Origin: BOG-908 sp965198855
GTDB taxonomy: Bacteria; Pseudomonadota; Alphaproteobacteria; Acetobacterales; Acetobacteraceae
Assembly: GCA_965198855.1 (NCBI GenBank)
Contig: CBDAPZ010000002.1
Coordinates: 1,240,001-1,304,000, forward strand
Direction: 5' to 3'
Length of the DNA stretch: 64,000 bases
Shown in pieces: positions 42,936 to 51,386 of the stretch. The stretch's first letter is position 1; every line of letters begins with the position of its first letter. The notes under the pieces are model-generated. The model had not been told where the DNA came from. It saw nothing but the letters and a program-made list of their open reading frames with translations, and did not search any database. The position numbers were made by a program, and so were the translations under genes.

Positions 42936-44273
42936 ATGAGCCAGATCGCGCGCTTGGCGCTTGCGTCATGCGTGTTGGTTTCGGCCGAGTATGGTGCGGC
43001 CAGGGCCGCCAGCTTCGGGCTGTGGGAAGGCACCACCGACGAGATGGCGAATGCCTATGCCGGGCAGGGGGCCAAGGCCTACGATGCCGGCGCCGCCTGG
43101 GCGAACCCTGCGGGCATGGTGCGCATCCATCGCAGCGAGATCGATGCCGCCTTCAACTATGTCGATCCGCACTTCGCGTTTAGCGGCACGAATTCGGCTT
43201 TCCCTGGCCGAACGGAATCGCGCACCAGCGCCATCTATGGTGCCTTCGTACCAGGCAGCTTCGCCATCTTCAGCCTCTCCCCCGATTTGAAACTGGGTTT
43301 TGCGGTAAAGTCGCCTTTCGGCGCGCGCATCAGCTATCCGTCGGGCTGGGTCGGCCGCGCGCAATCGGTGGCGTCCTCTCTCACCGACATCGCGATCGAG
43401 CCTTCGCTGGCTTATGCCGTCACGCAGCGTTTCTCCATCGGCGGCGGGCCGGTGGTCGATTACATCAGCGTTCGCCAGACGCAGGATCTTTTGCCGGCGA
43501 TCGGCACGGCTTTCGGGGATATCTATGGTGACGCACATGGGCAGGACTGGGGCATGGGCTACAATGTCGCGGCGCTGTATCAACTCGATGCCGATACGAG
43601 GTTGGGTCTCAGCTACCGCTCGCGCATCGATCACCGTATCGACGTCAAACAAACGCTCATCGAGTTGGCCGGCCTTGCTGCTAGCCCGTATGGGCCGTTT
43701 ATTCGCACGTTGATCGTTTTAGCGAACTCGCCTGGGAAGTCTTTCGAGCAGGGCGTGGAGAATTTTAATTTGCCCGACAGCGTGGATGCCAGCTTCTACC
43801 GCCAGATCACGCCGGACTGGGCGGTGATGGCCGAGGCGATCTGGACGCATTGGCAGATGTTCCGGAACATCACGGTCACCACCTTCAGCACTGGCCAGTC
43901 GCCCGTCGGCACCGATTTTCGTTTCCACAACACCATTTTTGGGTCTGCGGGTGCAAGCTATCGCCCGTCATGGCTGCCGCGGCTGATGCTGCAAGGTGGT
44001 GCCGGCTACGACGAGGATCCGGTGACGGATGGCGCGCGCACGGCGCAGATCCCGACGGAAAGTCGCGTGCTGTTGGCGGCTGGCTTGACCTACGCGGTGA
44101 ACAGGAATTTGTCGTTGGACATGGCTTATAGCCACTACTTTTGCGGATCGGCGCGTGTGGACTCGACCGGCACCACGCTGGGAAGCCGGCTGCAATTGCC
44201 CGAAGGGCGGCTTGTCGGCAGCTATGATAACGCGATCGATAGTGTCTCCGCGGGGGTCGCGCTGCGCTTCTAG
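42936..44273 (+). CDS. FadL/OmpP1/TodX family outer-membrane transporter
   Basis: A 445-residue outer-membrane protein with a signal peptide (RLALASCVLVSAEYGAARA, cleaved around residue 25) and a beta-barrel of the FadL family, which takes up long-chain fatty acids or other hydrophobic compounds. The mature N-terminus SFGLWEGTTDEMANAYAGQG and the AWANPAGMVRIHRSEIDAAF hatch region are typical. The C-terminal barrel ends with VSAGVALRF, with the terminal Phe needed for outer-membrane insertion. A dispersed palindrome starts ten bases downstream. Substrate unknown. Confidence 0.9.
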   Translation: MSQIARLALASCVLVSAEYGAARAASFGLWEGTTDEMANAYAGQGAKAYDAGAAWANPAGMVRIHRSEIDAAFNYVDPHFAFSGTNSAFPGRTESRTSAIYGAFVPGSFAIFSLSPDLKLGFAVKSPFGARISYPSGWVGRAQSVASSLTDIAIEPSLAYAVTQRFSIGGGPVVDYISVRQTQDLLPAIGTAFGDIYGDAHGQDWGMGYNVAALYQLDADTRLGLSYRSRIDHRIDVKQTLIELAGLAASPYGPFIRTLIVLANSPGKSFEQGVENFNLPDSVDASFYRQITPDWAVMAEAIWTHWQMFRNITVTTFSTGQSPVGTDFRFHNTIFGSAGASYRPSWLPRLMLQGGAGYDEDPVTDGARTAQIPTESRVLLAAGLTYAVNRNLSLDMAYSHYFCGSARVDSTGTTLGSRLQLPEGRLVGSYDNAIDSVSAGVALRF

Positions 44274-44283
44274 GAAGTTTGAC

Positions 44284-44373
44284 GTTGTCGCGGCCCTTTC
44301 CGGCAGCGTGCCCCTTAGACGCAAAAGTTTTTTGGTGCTTTTCTCCAAAAAAGAACTGCTTCCTTCCCCTCGG
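44284..44373. repeat. Gene-end palindromic repeat with GC-rich centre
   Basis: The centre GTTGTCGCGGCCCTTTCCGG continuing CAGCG (44284-44308) is followed by AAAAGTTTTTTGGTGC and an AAAAAAGAACTGCTTCC end (to 44373). The left arm is missing. It begins ten bases after the FadL stop. Confidence 0.75.
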
Positions 44374-44418
44374 CCGTCTGGTCTTTCTCGTTGGCGCCCT
44401 TGGCCCTATAAAGGTCCC

Positions 44419-45027
44419 ATGGACACCCAAGCCACTTTCCGCAGTGCCACCTGCACGCGCACCACCAGCGAGACCGACATCAGCCTGACGCTGGCGCTGG
44501 ATGGTACCGGGCAGGCGCAGATCAGCACGGGCATCGGCTTCTTCGACCATATGCTGACGGCTTTCACGCGCCATGGTGGGTTCGACCTTGCGGTGAATGC
44601 GGCCGGCGACCTGCATATCGATGCCCATCACACGGTCGAGGATGTGGGGATCGTGCTTGGTGCCGCCTTCCGCCAGGCTTTGAGCGAAAAGCGCGGCATT
44701 ACGCGTTTCGGCCATGCTCTTGTGCCGATGGATGAGGCCCTTGCCGAAGCTGTGGTGGATATTTCCGGTCGTGCCCATCTCGCCTGGACGGTGCCTTTCG
44801 AGCGCGAGACATTGGGAACGATGGACACTCAGCTTTTCGAGGAGTTCTTCCGCGCCTTCACCGGCAATGCATTGGTGACGCTGCATATCACGCGGAAGGC
44901 CGGCACCAACGCGCATCATGTCGCCGAAGCTGCCTTCAAGGCAGCCGCCCGCGCGTTGCGGATGGCCGTTGCCATCGATCCCCTGGCCGACCGGAATGCC
45001 ATACCTTCCACCAAGGGCGCGCTATGA
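44419..45027 (+). CDS. hisB: Imidazoleglycerol-phosphate dehydratase
   Basis: A 202-residue monofunctional HisB, dehydrating imidazole glycerol phosphate in histidine synthesis. The two metal-binding HxxE-type motifs are DAHHTVEDVGIVLG and NAHHVAEAAFKAAARAL; GFFDHMLTAFTRHGGFDL and DISGRAHLAWT are also conserved. ATG 44419 gives the usual N-terminus. The stop overlaps the DUF2628 gene by ATGA. The gene heads a his operon in this window. Confidence 0.95.
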   Translation: MDTQATFRSATCTRTTSETDISLTLALDGTGQAQISTGIGFFDHMLTAFTRHGGFDLAVNAAGDLHIDAHHTVEDVGIVLGAAFRQALSEKRGITRFGHALVPMDEALAEAVVDISGRAHLAWTVPFERETLGTMDTQLFEEFFRAFTGNALVTLHITRKAGTNAHHVAEAAFKAAARALRMAVAIDPLADRNAIPSTKGAL

Positions 45028-45374
45028 GGGTATTTACCAGCCATCGCGGGCCGGCTGACCTGCCCGTGCTGGTGCGGGAAGGCTTTTCCTGGGCTGCGTT
45101 CTTCTTCGGCTTTCTCTACCTCGCCATCCATCGCGCCTGGATACAGTCGGCGCTGAATCTGGCCGCCTTGCTGCTGGTGCTCGCACTGTGCCGAGGCCTT
45201 CACACCGGCGCGCCGTTGCTGGGTCTGGCGCTTCTTCAAGGCCTTTGCGCACGTGACCTGGTGCGGTGGAGCCTGGCGCAGCGCGGCTTCGTCGAAGGCC
45301 CGGTGATCGCAGGCATGGATTCCGACCAGGCGCTGGCCAGGCTGATCGATTCGCGGGCCGGAGCCATCACTTAG
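45024..45374 (+). CDS. DUF2628 family membrane protein
   Basis: A 116-residue protein of DUF2628, regularly found inside alphaproteobacterial his operons between hisB and hisH, with unknown role. The start LPVLVREGFSWAAFFFGFLY matches the conserved FSWxAFxFxxL/F signature, followed by two hydrophobic segments (NLAALLLVLALCRG and LLGLALLQGLCARDL), and the C-terminal motif FVEGPVIAGMDSDQALARL. It overlaps hisB by ATGA and ends where hisH starts. Confidence 0.9.
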   Translation: MRVFTSHRGPADLPVLVREGFSWAAFFFGFLYLAIHRAWIQSALNLAALLLVLALCRGLHTGAPLLGLALLQGLCARDLVRWSLAQRGFVEGPVIAGMDSDQALARLIDSRAGAIT

Positions 45375-46015
45375 TGCGGATTGCGGTGGTCGATTGCGGC
45401 AGCGGCAACCTGGCCTCTGTCATGTGGGCACTCGCCTGCGCAGCCGACCGCGAGGGCATCGCGCTGAGCATCGACGTCACCGATAATCCCACAGACATCG
45501 CGGCTGCGGACCGGATCGTTCTGCCCGGGCAGGGCGCGTTCGCCACCTGCGCCCATGGCATCGCCGCCGCCCCCGGCTTGCGCCAATCGATCGAGAAATC
45601 CCTGGAAGCGGGAACACCCTTCCTCGGTATCTGCGTCGGCATGCAGTTGATGGCGCAACGCGGGCTGGAACACAGCGTGACGGACGGCTTCGGCTGGATC
45701 ACCGGTGACATCGCACCGCTCGAGGCCCCCGGTCTCCGCCTGCCGCAGATGGGCTGGAACGCGCTGGATTTTGCGCCCGGCGCGCATCCTCTGCTCGACG
45801 GCCTCAGCCCGGGTGCCCATGTTTATTTCGTTCACAGCTACGGCTTGCGCGGCTACGATGCAGCAGATCTGGTGGCAACCACGTCCTATGGCGCCAATGT
45901 CCCGGCGCTGGTGGCCAAGGGAAATCGCGCCGGAACACAGTTTCATGTCGAGAAGAGCCAGGAGGTCGGCTTGCGCATACTCGCGAATTTCTTGCGCTGG
46001 TCTCCCGCATCATGA
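45374..46015 (+). CDS. hisH: Imidazole glycerol phosphate synthase glutamine amidotransferase subunit
   Basis: A 213-residue class I glutamine amidotransferase, making ammonia for the HisF cyclase. AVVDCGSGNLASV opens it, GICVGMQLMAQ contains the nucleophile Cys, and FHVEKSQ contains the His and Glu, here H-V-E where most have H-P-E. VHSYGLRG follows the pattern. The start is GTG 45374, sharing its G with the previous TAG. The partner hisF is not in the window downstream, where a GNAT gene and hisA follow. Confidence 0.93.
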   Translation: MRIAVVDCGSGNLASVMWALACAADREGIALSIDVTDNPTDIAAADRIVLPGQGAFATCAHGIAAAPGLRQSIEKSLEAGTPFLGICVGMQLMAQRGLEHSVTDGFGWITGDIAPLEAPGLRLPQMGWNALDFAPGAHPLLDGLSPGAHVYFVHSYGLRGYDAADLVATTSYGANVPALVAKGNRAGTQFHVEKSQEVGLRILANFLRWSPAS

Positions 46016-46626
46016 GCGCAGCCATCCAAACACCGCTGCTGACGGTGGAAAAAGCCGGCGAGCTGCATGACGACGACCTGAACGCGCTCTGCGAAGCCGC
46101 CAACGCCGCCATCCTCGATGGCGGCGGCTTCGGCTGGATCAGCCCACCAGGCCAGGCCGCCCTCGAACGCTATTTCCGCGGCGTGATGCTGGTGCCCGAA
46201 CGGGAACTATTCATCGCGCGGGCCGACGGCGTGATCACCGGCTCCGCCCAGTTGGTCCGCCAACCGCGCAACAACGAGGCGCAGGCCTTTGCCGCGAGCC
46301 TGATGCACGCCTTCGTCGCGCCTTACGCCCGAAACAATGGCCTCGCTCGCCTGCTCACGTTGCGTATCGAGGAACGTGCCCGAAACCTCGGCTATAAGGT
46401 GCTGAACCTGGATGTTCGGGAGACGCAGGAGGCGGCGATATTCCTCTACGAATCGCTTGGCTTCGTCCGCTGGGGCGAACATCCGGAATATGCGCGGGTC
46501 AAAGGGCAAACACTCAAAGGCTATTTTTATACCAAGACACTAAGGAAGACTGGGGGAGAAGTGCCCTTGGGCGGCTCGGCGTATACGCCGAGTGATCCGC
46601 CCAAGCCCCCAGACCACCCGGCATGA
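46012..46626 (+). CDS. GNAT family N-acetyltransferase with repeat-derived C-terminus
   Basis: A 204-residue acetyltransferase embedded in the his operon between hisH and hisA. The acetyl-CoA site is VAPYARNNGLARLLTLRIEE; DVRETQEAAIFLYESLGFVRWG is the C-terminal GNAT signature. After GYFYTKTL, the normal end, a tail of about 27 residues (KTGGEVPLGGSAYTPSDPPK and so on) is encoded by a long GC-rich palindrome. It is coupled to hisH (ATGA) and to hisA (ATGA). Substrate unknown; the location in the operon suggests co-expression with histidine synthesis. Confidence 0.85.
   Translation: MSAAIQTPLLTVEKAGELHDDDLNALCEAANAAILDGGGFGWISPPGQAALERYFRGVMLVPERELFIARADGVITGSAQLVRQPRNNEAQAFAASLMHAFVAPYARNNGLARLLTLRIEERARNLGYKVLNLDVRETQEAAIFLYESLGFVRWGEHPEYARVKGQTLKGYFYTKTLRKTGGEVPLGGSAYTPSDPPKPPDHPA
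46550..46612. repeat. Nested GC-rich palindrome at GNAT 3' end
   Basis: CTGGGGG (46550-46556) pairs with CCCCCAG (46606-46612). CTTGGGCGG (46566-46574) pairs with CCGCCCAAG (46597-46605). CTCGGCGTA (46575-46583) pairs with TACGCCGAG (46584-46592), a perfect 18-base palindrome. The element encodes the tail of the GNAT protein and lies directly before hisA. Confidence 0.7.
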
Positions 46627-47357
46627 CTTTGACGCTGTATCCGGCCATCGATTTGAAGGATGGCGTCTGTGTCAGGCTAAAGCGCGGGGATATGGATGAG
46701 GCCACTGTCTACGAAGACAATCCCGCGAAACAGGCGGAAGCCTTTCAGGACGCGGGCAGCAATTGGCTGCACGTGGTCGACCTCAACGGCGCCTTTGCCG
46801 GCCATCCGGTCAACAAGGACGCCGTTGCCGCCATACTGAGCATCGCCAAAGTGCCCGTACAACTCGGCGGCGGGATACGAGACATGGCCGGAATCGAAGC
46901 GTGGCTCGCCGCAGGCATCAGCCGCGTCATCCTCGGCAGTGCCGCGGTCAAAAACCCCATCCTCGTGCACCAGGCCTGTAAATCATTCCCTGGCCGCGTC
47001 GCGGTGGGCATTGACGCGCGCGACGGGTTCGTCGCCACCGAGGGCTGGGCCGAAACCTCCACCCTGCCGGCGCCCGATTTGGCACGACGCTTCCAGGATG
47101 CTGGTGTCGCTGCCATCATCTACACCGACATCGCTCGTGACGGCATGCTCTCCGGCCTCAACCTCGAACAGACAATGGCGCTTGCCGAGAACCTCGGGAT
47201 ACCGGTGATAGCCTCCGGCGGTGTCGGCAGCCTCGAAGACCTGCACGCCCTGCGCAGGGCCGCCATACACGCGCCCGGCATCGAGGGTGTCATTGTTGGC
47301 CGTGCCCTCTATGACGGTCGCATCGACATCGGCTCCGCGCTCGAGGCGCTGGCCTAA
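46623..47357 (+). CDS. hisA: Phosphoribosylformimino-AICAR ribotide isomerase
   Basis: The 244-residue TIM-barrel isomerase of histidine synthesis (ProFAR to PRFAR). YPAIDLKDGVCVRLKRGDM with the catalytic Asp, LQLGGGIR-type VQLGGGIRDMAGIEAWL, TDIARDGMLSGLNLE with the second Asp, and VIASGGVGSLEDLHAL are all present. The start overlaps the GNAT stop. HisF, which normally follows, is not next; DUF4337 comes instead, so the his genes are split in this genome. Confidence 0.95.
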   Translation: MTLTLYPAIDLKDGVCVRLKRGDMDEATVYEDNPAKQAEAFQDAGSNWLHVVDLNGAFAGHPVNKDAVAAILSIAKVPVQLGGGIRDMAGIEAWLAAGISRVILGSAAVKNPILVHQACKSFPGRVAVGIDARDGFVATEGWAETSTLPAPDLARRFQDAGVAAIIYTDIARDGMLSGLNLEQTMALAENLGIPVIASGGVGSLEDLHALRRAAIHAPGIEGVIVGRALYDGRIDIGSALEALA

Positions 47358-47377
47358 AACCACAAGGACATGACGGC

Positions 47378-47941
47378 ATGAGCGAAAGCATGGAAGTTCA
47401 CGAGCATGCGGAACAAGCGGCTGAAGGCGGCCGCAAACACGCGGCCCTGCTGATCGCCATCATCGCCGCGGGCCTCGCCTTCTGCGAACAGGGTGCCCAG
47501 CATGCCGACACGCGCATGACGGAATCAGCCGTCGCCGCCACCGATATCTGGGCCGAATACCAGGCCAAATCGATCCGCGCCAATGAGGCGCGCGGCCTGG
47601 CTGCCGTCGCCGGTGCCCTGCAAGCCACCTCGCCTGAAGCAGGCGCCAAGCTGCAGGATCAATTTGCCAACGACATTGCCCGCTTCGAGACCGACCCCAA
47701 GAACGGCAAGACTGCCCTCGCAGCCCACGCTCACGAACTCGAAGCCGAGCGGGACCATGCCCATGAGCGGCTGGAAGCTTTTGACAATGCCGCTGCCGCC
47801 TTGCAGCTTGGCATTGTGCTGACCACCGCTTCGGTGATCACCGGCTCGATGATGCTGATCTATGGCGGACTCGCGCTCGGCCTGCTCGGTGCCGGCTTCG
47901 CACTTCTGGCCATGGTGGCACCGGCACTCGCAGCCTTGTGA
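47378..47941 (+). CDS. DUF4337 family protein
   Basis: A 187-residue membrane protein. One hydrophobic helix follows the charged start (ALLIAIIAAGLAFCEQGAQH), then a long charged helical region with WAEYQAKSIR and HELEAERDHAHERLEAF, and a C-terminal pair of helices (LQLGIVLTTASVITGSMMLI, GGLALGLLGAGFALLAMV). This matches the DUF4337 family, of unknown function. It starts 20 bases after hisA and could share its transcript. Confidence 0.88.
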   Translation: MSESMEVHEHAEQAAEGGRKHAALLIAIIAAGLAFCEQGAQHADTRMTESAVAATDIWAEYQAKSIRANEARGLAAVAGALQATSPEAGAKLQDQFANDIARFETDPKNGKTALAAHAHELEAERDHAHERLEAFDNAAAALQLGIVLTTASVITGSMMLIYGGLALGLLGAGFALLAMVAPALAAL

Positions 47942-48041
47942 CCCTGCCGCCGGCATCGTCACATTTCGATATTTCGGCGATTGATCCCAATCAGGTAAGC
48001 GCACGCCCTTAACGATCCGTCGTACGACCATTGGAATCATC

Positions 48042-48863
48042 ATGTTCATGCAGAGCCTTTTAGACGGAAAGTTTCAGCTCTATTTCGAGACCATGCTAAA
48101 GCTGAATCCGCTTTGGCTGTTCGTCCACATTCCAAAAACCGCGGGCAGTTCGTTCAATGGCGAACTCGTGCCGATCCTCTCGCCGAGCTTCCACATCTTC
48201 GTCGATTACAGCCGGGTCGGTCAGCTTCCGTTCGACGAACTGCTCAACGAGGCCGTCGATAAGTTCATTGCGCAAGCGGACCTTAAGCGGTTTTCCTACG
48301 CCACCGGCCATATACGCTCGGAGCACGTGAGCCGCATCGTAGCCACCCTGCCGGAAGTGCTGCCGATCACCCTTCTGCGCGATCCGGTGGCGCGGTTCGT
48401 CTCCGATTATCGCTATCAATGCTCCGACATGCATCCGGGCCACGAGCAGTTCGTCGCGCAGCATCCAACGATCGATTCGTACATGGAATTGCCGGAAGAG
48501 CGCAACAAGGCGTCGGCAGCCCTGTTGTCGCAAACCCTGCGCGATGCCGGAGACGCGGCGGCCTGCGTCAAGCACCTGCTCGCCACCTACGGCTTCATCG
48601 GCATCCAGGAGCACTACGCGTTGTCGCTGCGCCTGATCACCACCCTGGCCGGTGAGCCGAAACGTCCAAAGGTCTTCAAGCGCGTCAATACGGCGGATGA
48701 GAAAACCGGGGTGACACTGACGGAGGCGCAGGAGGCGCGCATCCGCGCCGACAACGCGCTTGATATCGCCATTTATGAGGACATTGCAGGCCGGTTCCAG
48801 GCGATCAGTGCGGATCTGGAAGCGTATTTGGACATTGTCGATCCGTTACCGCCGATCGCGTAG
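48042..48863 (+). CDS. Sulfotransferase family 2-like protein
   Basis: A 273-residue protein with the PAPS-binding 5' loop FVHIPKTAGSSFNG near residues 27-40 and the 3' phosphate-binding segment TLLRDPVARFVSDYRY at about 108-123, both defining the sulfotransferase fold. The family sulfates sugars or other molecules in the cytoplasm or at the membrane. It is preceded by a 100-base gap. Possible acceptor is a surface glycan, but nothing here fixes it. Start ATG 48042 is followed by a second ATG two codons on. Confidence 0.82.
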   Translation: MFMQSLLDGKFQLYFETMLKLNPLWLFVHIPKTAGSSFNGELVPILSPSFHIFVDYSRVGQLPFDELLNEAVDKFIAQADLKRFSYATGHIRSEHVSRIVATLPEVLPITLLRDPVARFVSDYRYQCSDMHPGHEQFVAQHPTIDSYMELPEERNKASAALLSQTLRDAGDAAACVKHLLATYGFIGIQEHYALSLRLITTLAGEPKRPKVFKRVNTADEKTGVTLTEAQEARIRADNALDIAIYEDIAGRFQAISADLEAYLDIVDPLPPIA

Positions 48864-48895
48864 AAGGTGGGCCGCGCCCACCTCACGTAACCTCT

Positions 48896-50971
48896 TCAGG
48901 CACCGATCGCGGGATCAGTCGCACTCACCTTTCCCGTCTCCACATGGCCGGCCAAGCGCTGGCTGAAGCCGGTATCGGTGTCGGTGGTGATCGTCAGGTC
49001 ATACCAGCCATGGAACGCTGCAAGCGCGTAATAGCTGACGAACGAGGCGCCATGCGCCAGATGCTTTGTGGCGGTCTTACCGGTGTAAGTGTCAAGCACC
49101 GTCACGTTGCAGTCATTGCCCTGATTCAGAACGGTCAGCGTCACGCCGTTGCGCTGCGTGTCGTAGACCGTGCCGGTCGCCAAAATGGCGCTGGTGCCGC
49201 GGATGGTGCTCCCCTTGAACCCGCGGAAGAAGCCGTTCGGGGCATAGACCGAGAGGTCGTACACCCCGGCCGTCAGGGCCACGTTCCAGGCATCCGCAAG
49301 ATGACGGCCGGCGCCCACCGTGTAGGTCCATGGACCAGCAAGGGCGTTGCTTGAACGCACCTGGAACACGGCGCCAACACTGCCTTCGTTGCCGAAGGTG
49401 AGGGTGACGGTGGCAGCCTCGACATCGACCGCACCGGTGACGGCGAATGTGTAAGGTACTGGGCGAGCATAGCGCTGGCCGGCTTCCTGTGTCGGCATCG
49501 CCTGTTCGGCCGGAACCACGGGCACGTAGCTGTTGTAGCGATTTTGGGTGGGCGGCTGATAGGCAGCGGTGCTGGGTAAGGGAACGATCGCGTCGTTCGG
49601 GGTCGCAAAGTTGAAGGCGGAGGTGAGGTCGCCGGTGACCGTGCGGCGCCAGAGGCTGATGTTCGGCTCGACCAAGGCCGCTTTTTTGGGGCCGAAGCGC
49701 TGCTCAATGAAGCGGATGATCGAGGTGTGGTCGAACACTTCGCTGCTGACGAAACCGCCTTTGCTCCAAGGCGAGATCACGATCATGGGTACGCGCGCGC
49801 CCAGCCCGTAAGGCCCGGGCGCGTATTCGTTGCTGCCGGCAAAGAGCTCTTCGGTGACGTCGACTGTCGACAGGCCCTCGGCGCGTGTCTGCGGCGGGGT
49901 CGCGGGCACCATGTGGTCGAAGAAGCCGTCATTCTCGTCATAGCAGAGAAGGAATACGGTCTTGCTCCAGATCTCCGGCTTGGAGGTCAGCGCATCGAGC
50001 ACCTGAGAGACATACCAGGCGCCGTAATTGGCTGGCCAGTTCGGGTGCTCGGTGTAAGCCTCGGGAGCGACCACCCAACTGACCTGCGGCAGCATGCCGT
50101 CGGTTACGTCCTGGATCAGCTGGTCGAACAGCGTGCCGCCAGCCGACACGTTGGTGCCTTGCAACGCGCCTTGGTAGAGCGGCGAGCCTGGCTTTGCGTT
50201 CTGATACTGGTGGAAATAGAGCAGCGAATTGTCGCCGTAATTGCCGATATAGGCGTTGTCCGTGTAGCCCCATTCGCCGGCAGCGGTGAGCCCGGTGCCG
50301 ACATCCTGGTAGATCTTCCACGTGACGCCCGCAGCGACCAATCGTTCCGGGTACGTGCTCCAGCCATAGCCGGCCTCTGCGTTATCGACCACCGGGCCGC
50401 CGCCGGCGCCGTCATTGCCGACATAGCCGGTCCACATATGGTAGCGGTTCGGGTCGGTTGGGCCGAGCAGCGCGCAGTGATAGGCGTCGCAGATGGTAAA
50501 GGCGTCGGCGAGCGCGAAATGGAACGGGATGTCGGCACGCACGTAATGCGCCATCGTGGTGGTGCCCTTGTTGGGCACCCATCCATCGTATCGCCCTTCG
50601 TTCCATGCGCCGTGGGTCGTGCCCCAGTCATGTGCGAGATCTTCGATGAATTGCAGGCCGAGATTCTGCGCGGTGGGATGGAACGGCAGCACGTAGCCGG
50701 TCGGTGTCGTCTGGTAGAACACGGGATAGCCGCTGGGCAGGGTGACGGCGCGCGGATCGCTGTAGCCGCGCACGCCCTGCAGGGTGCCGAAATAATGGTC
50801 GAAGGACCGGTTCTCCTGCATCAGGATGACGATGTGTTCCACGTCGTCGATCGTGCCGGTGCGGTTGTTGGCAGGGATCGCCAAAGCGCGGCTGATGCTG
50901 GCAGGGAGCGCGGCACCGGCGGCGCCGGCGGCGAGAAGCTGCAAAAAGCTGCGGCGATCTGGCGTGTTCAT
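48896..50971 (-). CDS. Tat-exported phospholipase C, phosphocholine-type
   Basis: A 691-residue enzyme of the AcpA/PLC phosphoesterase family. The N-terminus has a twin-arginine signal (DRRSFLQLLAAGAAGAALPA), so it is exported folded. The catalytic start is VEHIVILMQENRSFDHYFGT, followed by AHDWGTTHGAWNEGRYDGW, YHCALLGPTDPNRYHMWTG, and FLLCYDENDGFFDHMVP with metal-binding Asp and His. Two beta-sandwich repeats at the C-terminus (TVTLTFGNEGSVGAVFQV and later ) belong to the DUF756 type. ATG 50971 is chosen, since it gives the Tat signal; the frame extends to 51058. A dispersed palindrome lies upstream. Confidence 0.92.
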   Translation of the reverse strand: MNTPDRRSFLQLLAAGAAGAALPASISRALAIPANNRTGTIDDVEHIVILMQENRSFDHYFGTLQGVRGYSDPRAVTLPSGYPVFYQTTPTGYVLPFHPTAQNLGLQFIEDLAHDWGTTHGAWNEGRYDGWVPNKGTTTMAHYVRADIPFHFALADAFTICDAYHCALLGPTDPNRYHMWTGYVGNDGAGGGPVVDNAEAGYGWSTYPERLVAAGVTWKIYQDVGTGLTAAGEWGYTDNAYIGNYGDNSLLYFHQYQNAKPGSPLYQGALQGTNVSAGGTLFDQLIQDVTDGMLPQVSWVVAPEAYTEHPNWPANYGAWYVSQVLDALTSKPEIWSKTVFLLCYDENDGFFDHMVPATPPQTRAEGLSTVDVTEELFAGSNEYAPGPYGLGARVPMIVISPWSKGGFVSSEVFDHTSIIRFIEQRFGPKKAALVEPNISLWRRTVTGDLTSAFNFATPNDAIVPLPSTAAYQPPTQNRYNSYVPVVPAEQAMPTQEAGQRYARPVPYTFAVTGAVDVEAATVTLTFGNEGSVGAVFQVRSSNALAGPWTYTVGAGRHLADAWNVALTAGVYDLSVYAPNGFFRGFKGSTIRGTSAILATGTVYDTQRNGVTLTVLNQGNDCNVTVLDTYTGKTATKHLAHGASFVSYYALAAFHGWYDLTITTDTDTGFSQRLAGHVETGKVSATDPAIGA

Positions 50972-51060
50972 CTTTGTTACGTCCCGGCGAGTTGCTGGAG
51001 GGGACGTATCAGCGGAATGTTTCAAAGCGGTGACGGTGCGTTTACGTGTTGAAGACAATC

Positions 51061-51187
51061 GAAGGAAGCATGTTCTTTTCTGAAGAAAAGAACCAAAAGA
51101 CTTTTAATTCGCTGTCGCGGTTCAATCCGGCAGCGCACAAAAGTTTTTTGGTTCTTTTTTTCAAAAAAGAACTACTTGCTTCCTTGA
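51061..51187. repeat. Composite gene-end palindrome, most complete copy
   Basis: From left to right: GAAGGAAGC, a hairpin GTTCTTTTCTGAAGAAAAGAAC (51072-51093), AAAAGACTTTT, the centre CGCTGTCGCGG...CCGGCAGCG (51110-51135), AAAAGTTTTTTGG, the hairpin GTTCTTTTTTTCAAAAAAGAAC (51151-51172), and GCTTCC. The halves are inverted relative to each other, so the unit is an imperfect palindrome of about 125 bases. It overlaps the 3' end of a 56-residue gene. Confidence 0.85.
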
Positions 51188-51342
51188 TGCAAGGGTGCCG
51201 ACTCGCTCTCATGACGCCCTGAATCCGGCGTCCCTTTGCTCTCTTCCTGCGTAACACCCTGGGGCACGCCGTGCTTTGTTCCAGTATCGTCATCCTGAAG
51301 ATGGGGGTTCGGGTGTTCCTCTTTCTTGGCTTGGTCGGACAT
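51172..51342 (-). CDS. Small hydrophilic protein, 56 residues
   Basis: An open frame on the minus strand from ATG 51342 to TAG 51172, with AGGAG at 51350-51354 eight bases upstream, a strong ribosome-binding site. The product is highly charged, with no hydrophobic segment (MSDQAKKEEHPNPHLQDDDT, then more Gln/Glu/Ser/Lys), so probably disordered. No family is recognised. Its last codons, GGAAGCAAGTAG, come from the outer arm of the dispersed palindrome, which also supplies its stop. Too short for standard gene finders. Confidence 0.6.
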   Translation of the reverse strand: MSDQAKKEEHPNPHLQDDDTGTKHGVPQGVTQEESKGTPDSGRHESESAPLHQGSK

Positions 51343-51386
51343 CGCAGCGCTCCTGTTTATGTCTCCAGAGAACAGGATCTCGCGGC

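Noticed and set aside
49727..51052. A 441-codon plus-strand frame
   Set aside because: Antisense shadow of the phospholipase C gene, whose catalytic motifs and Tat signal are clear.
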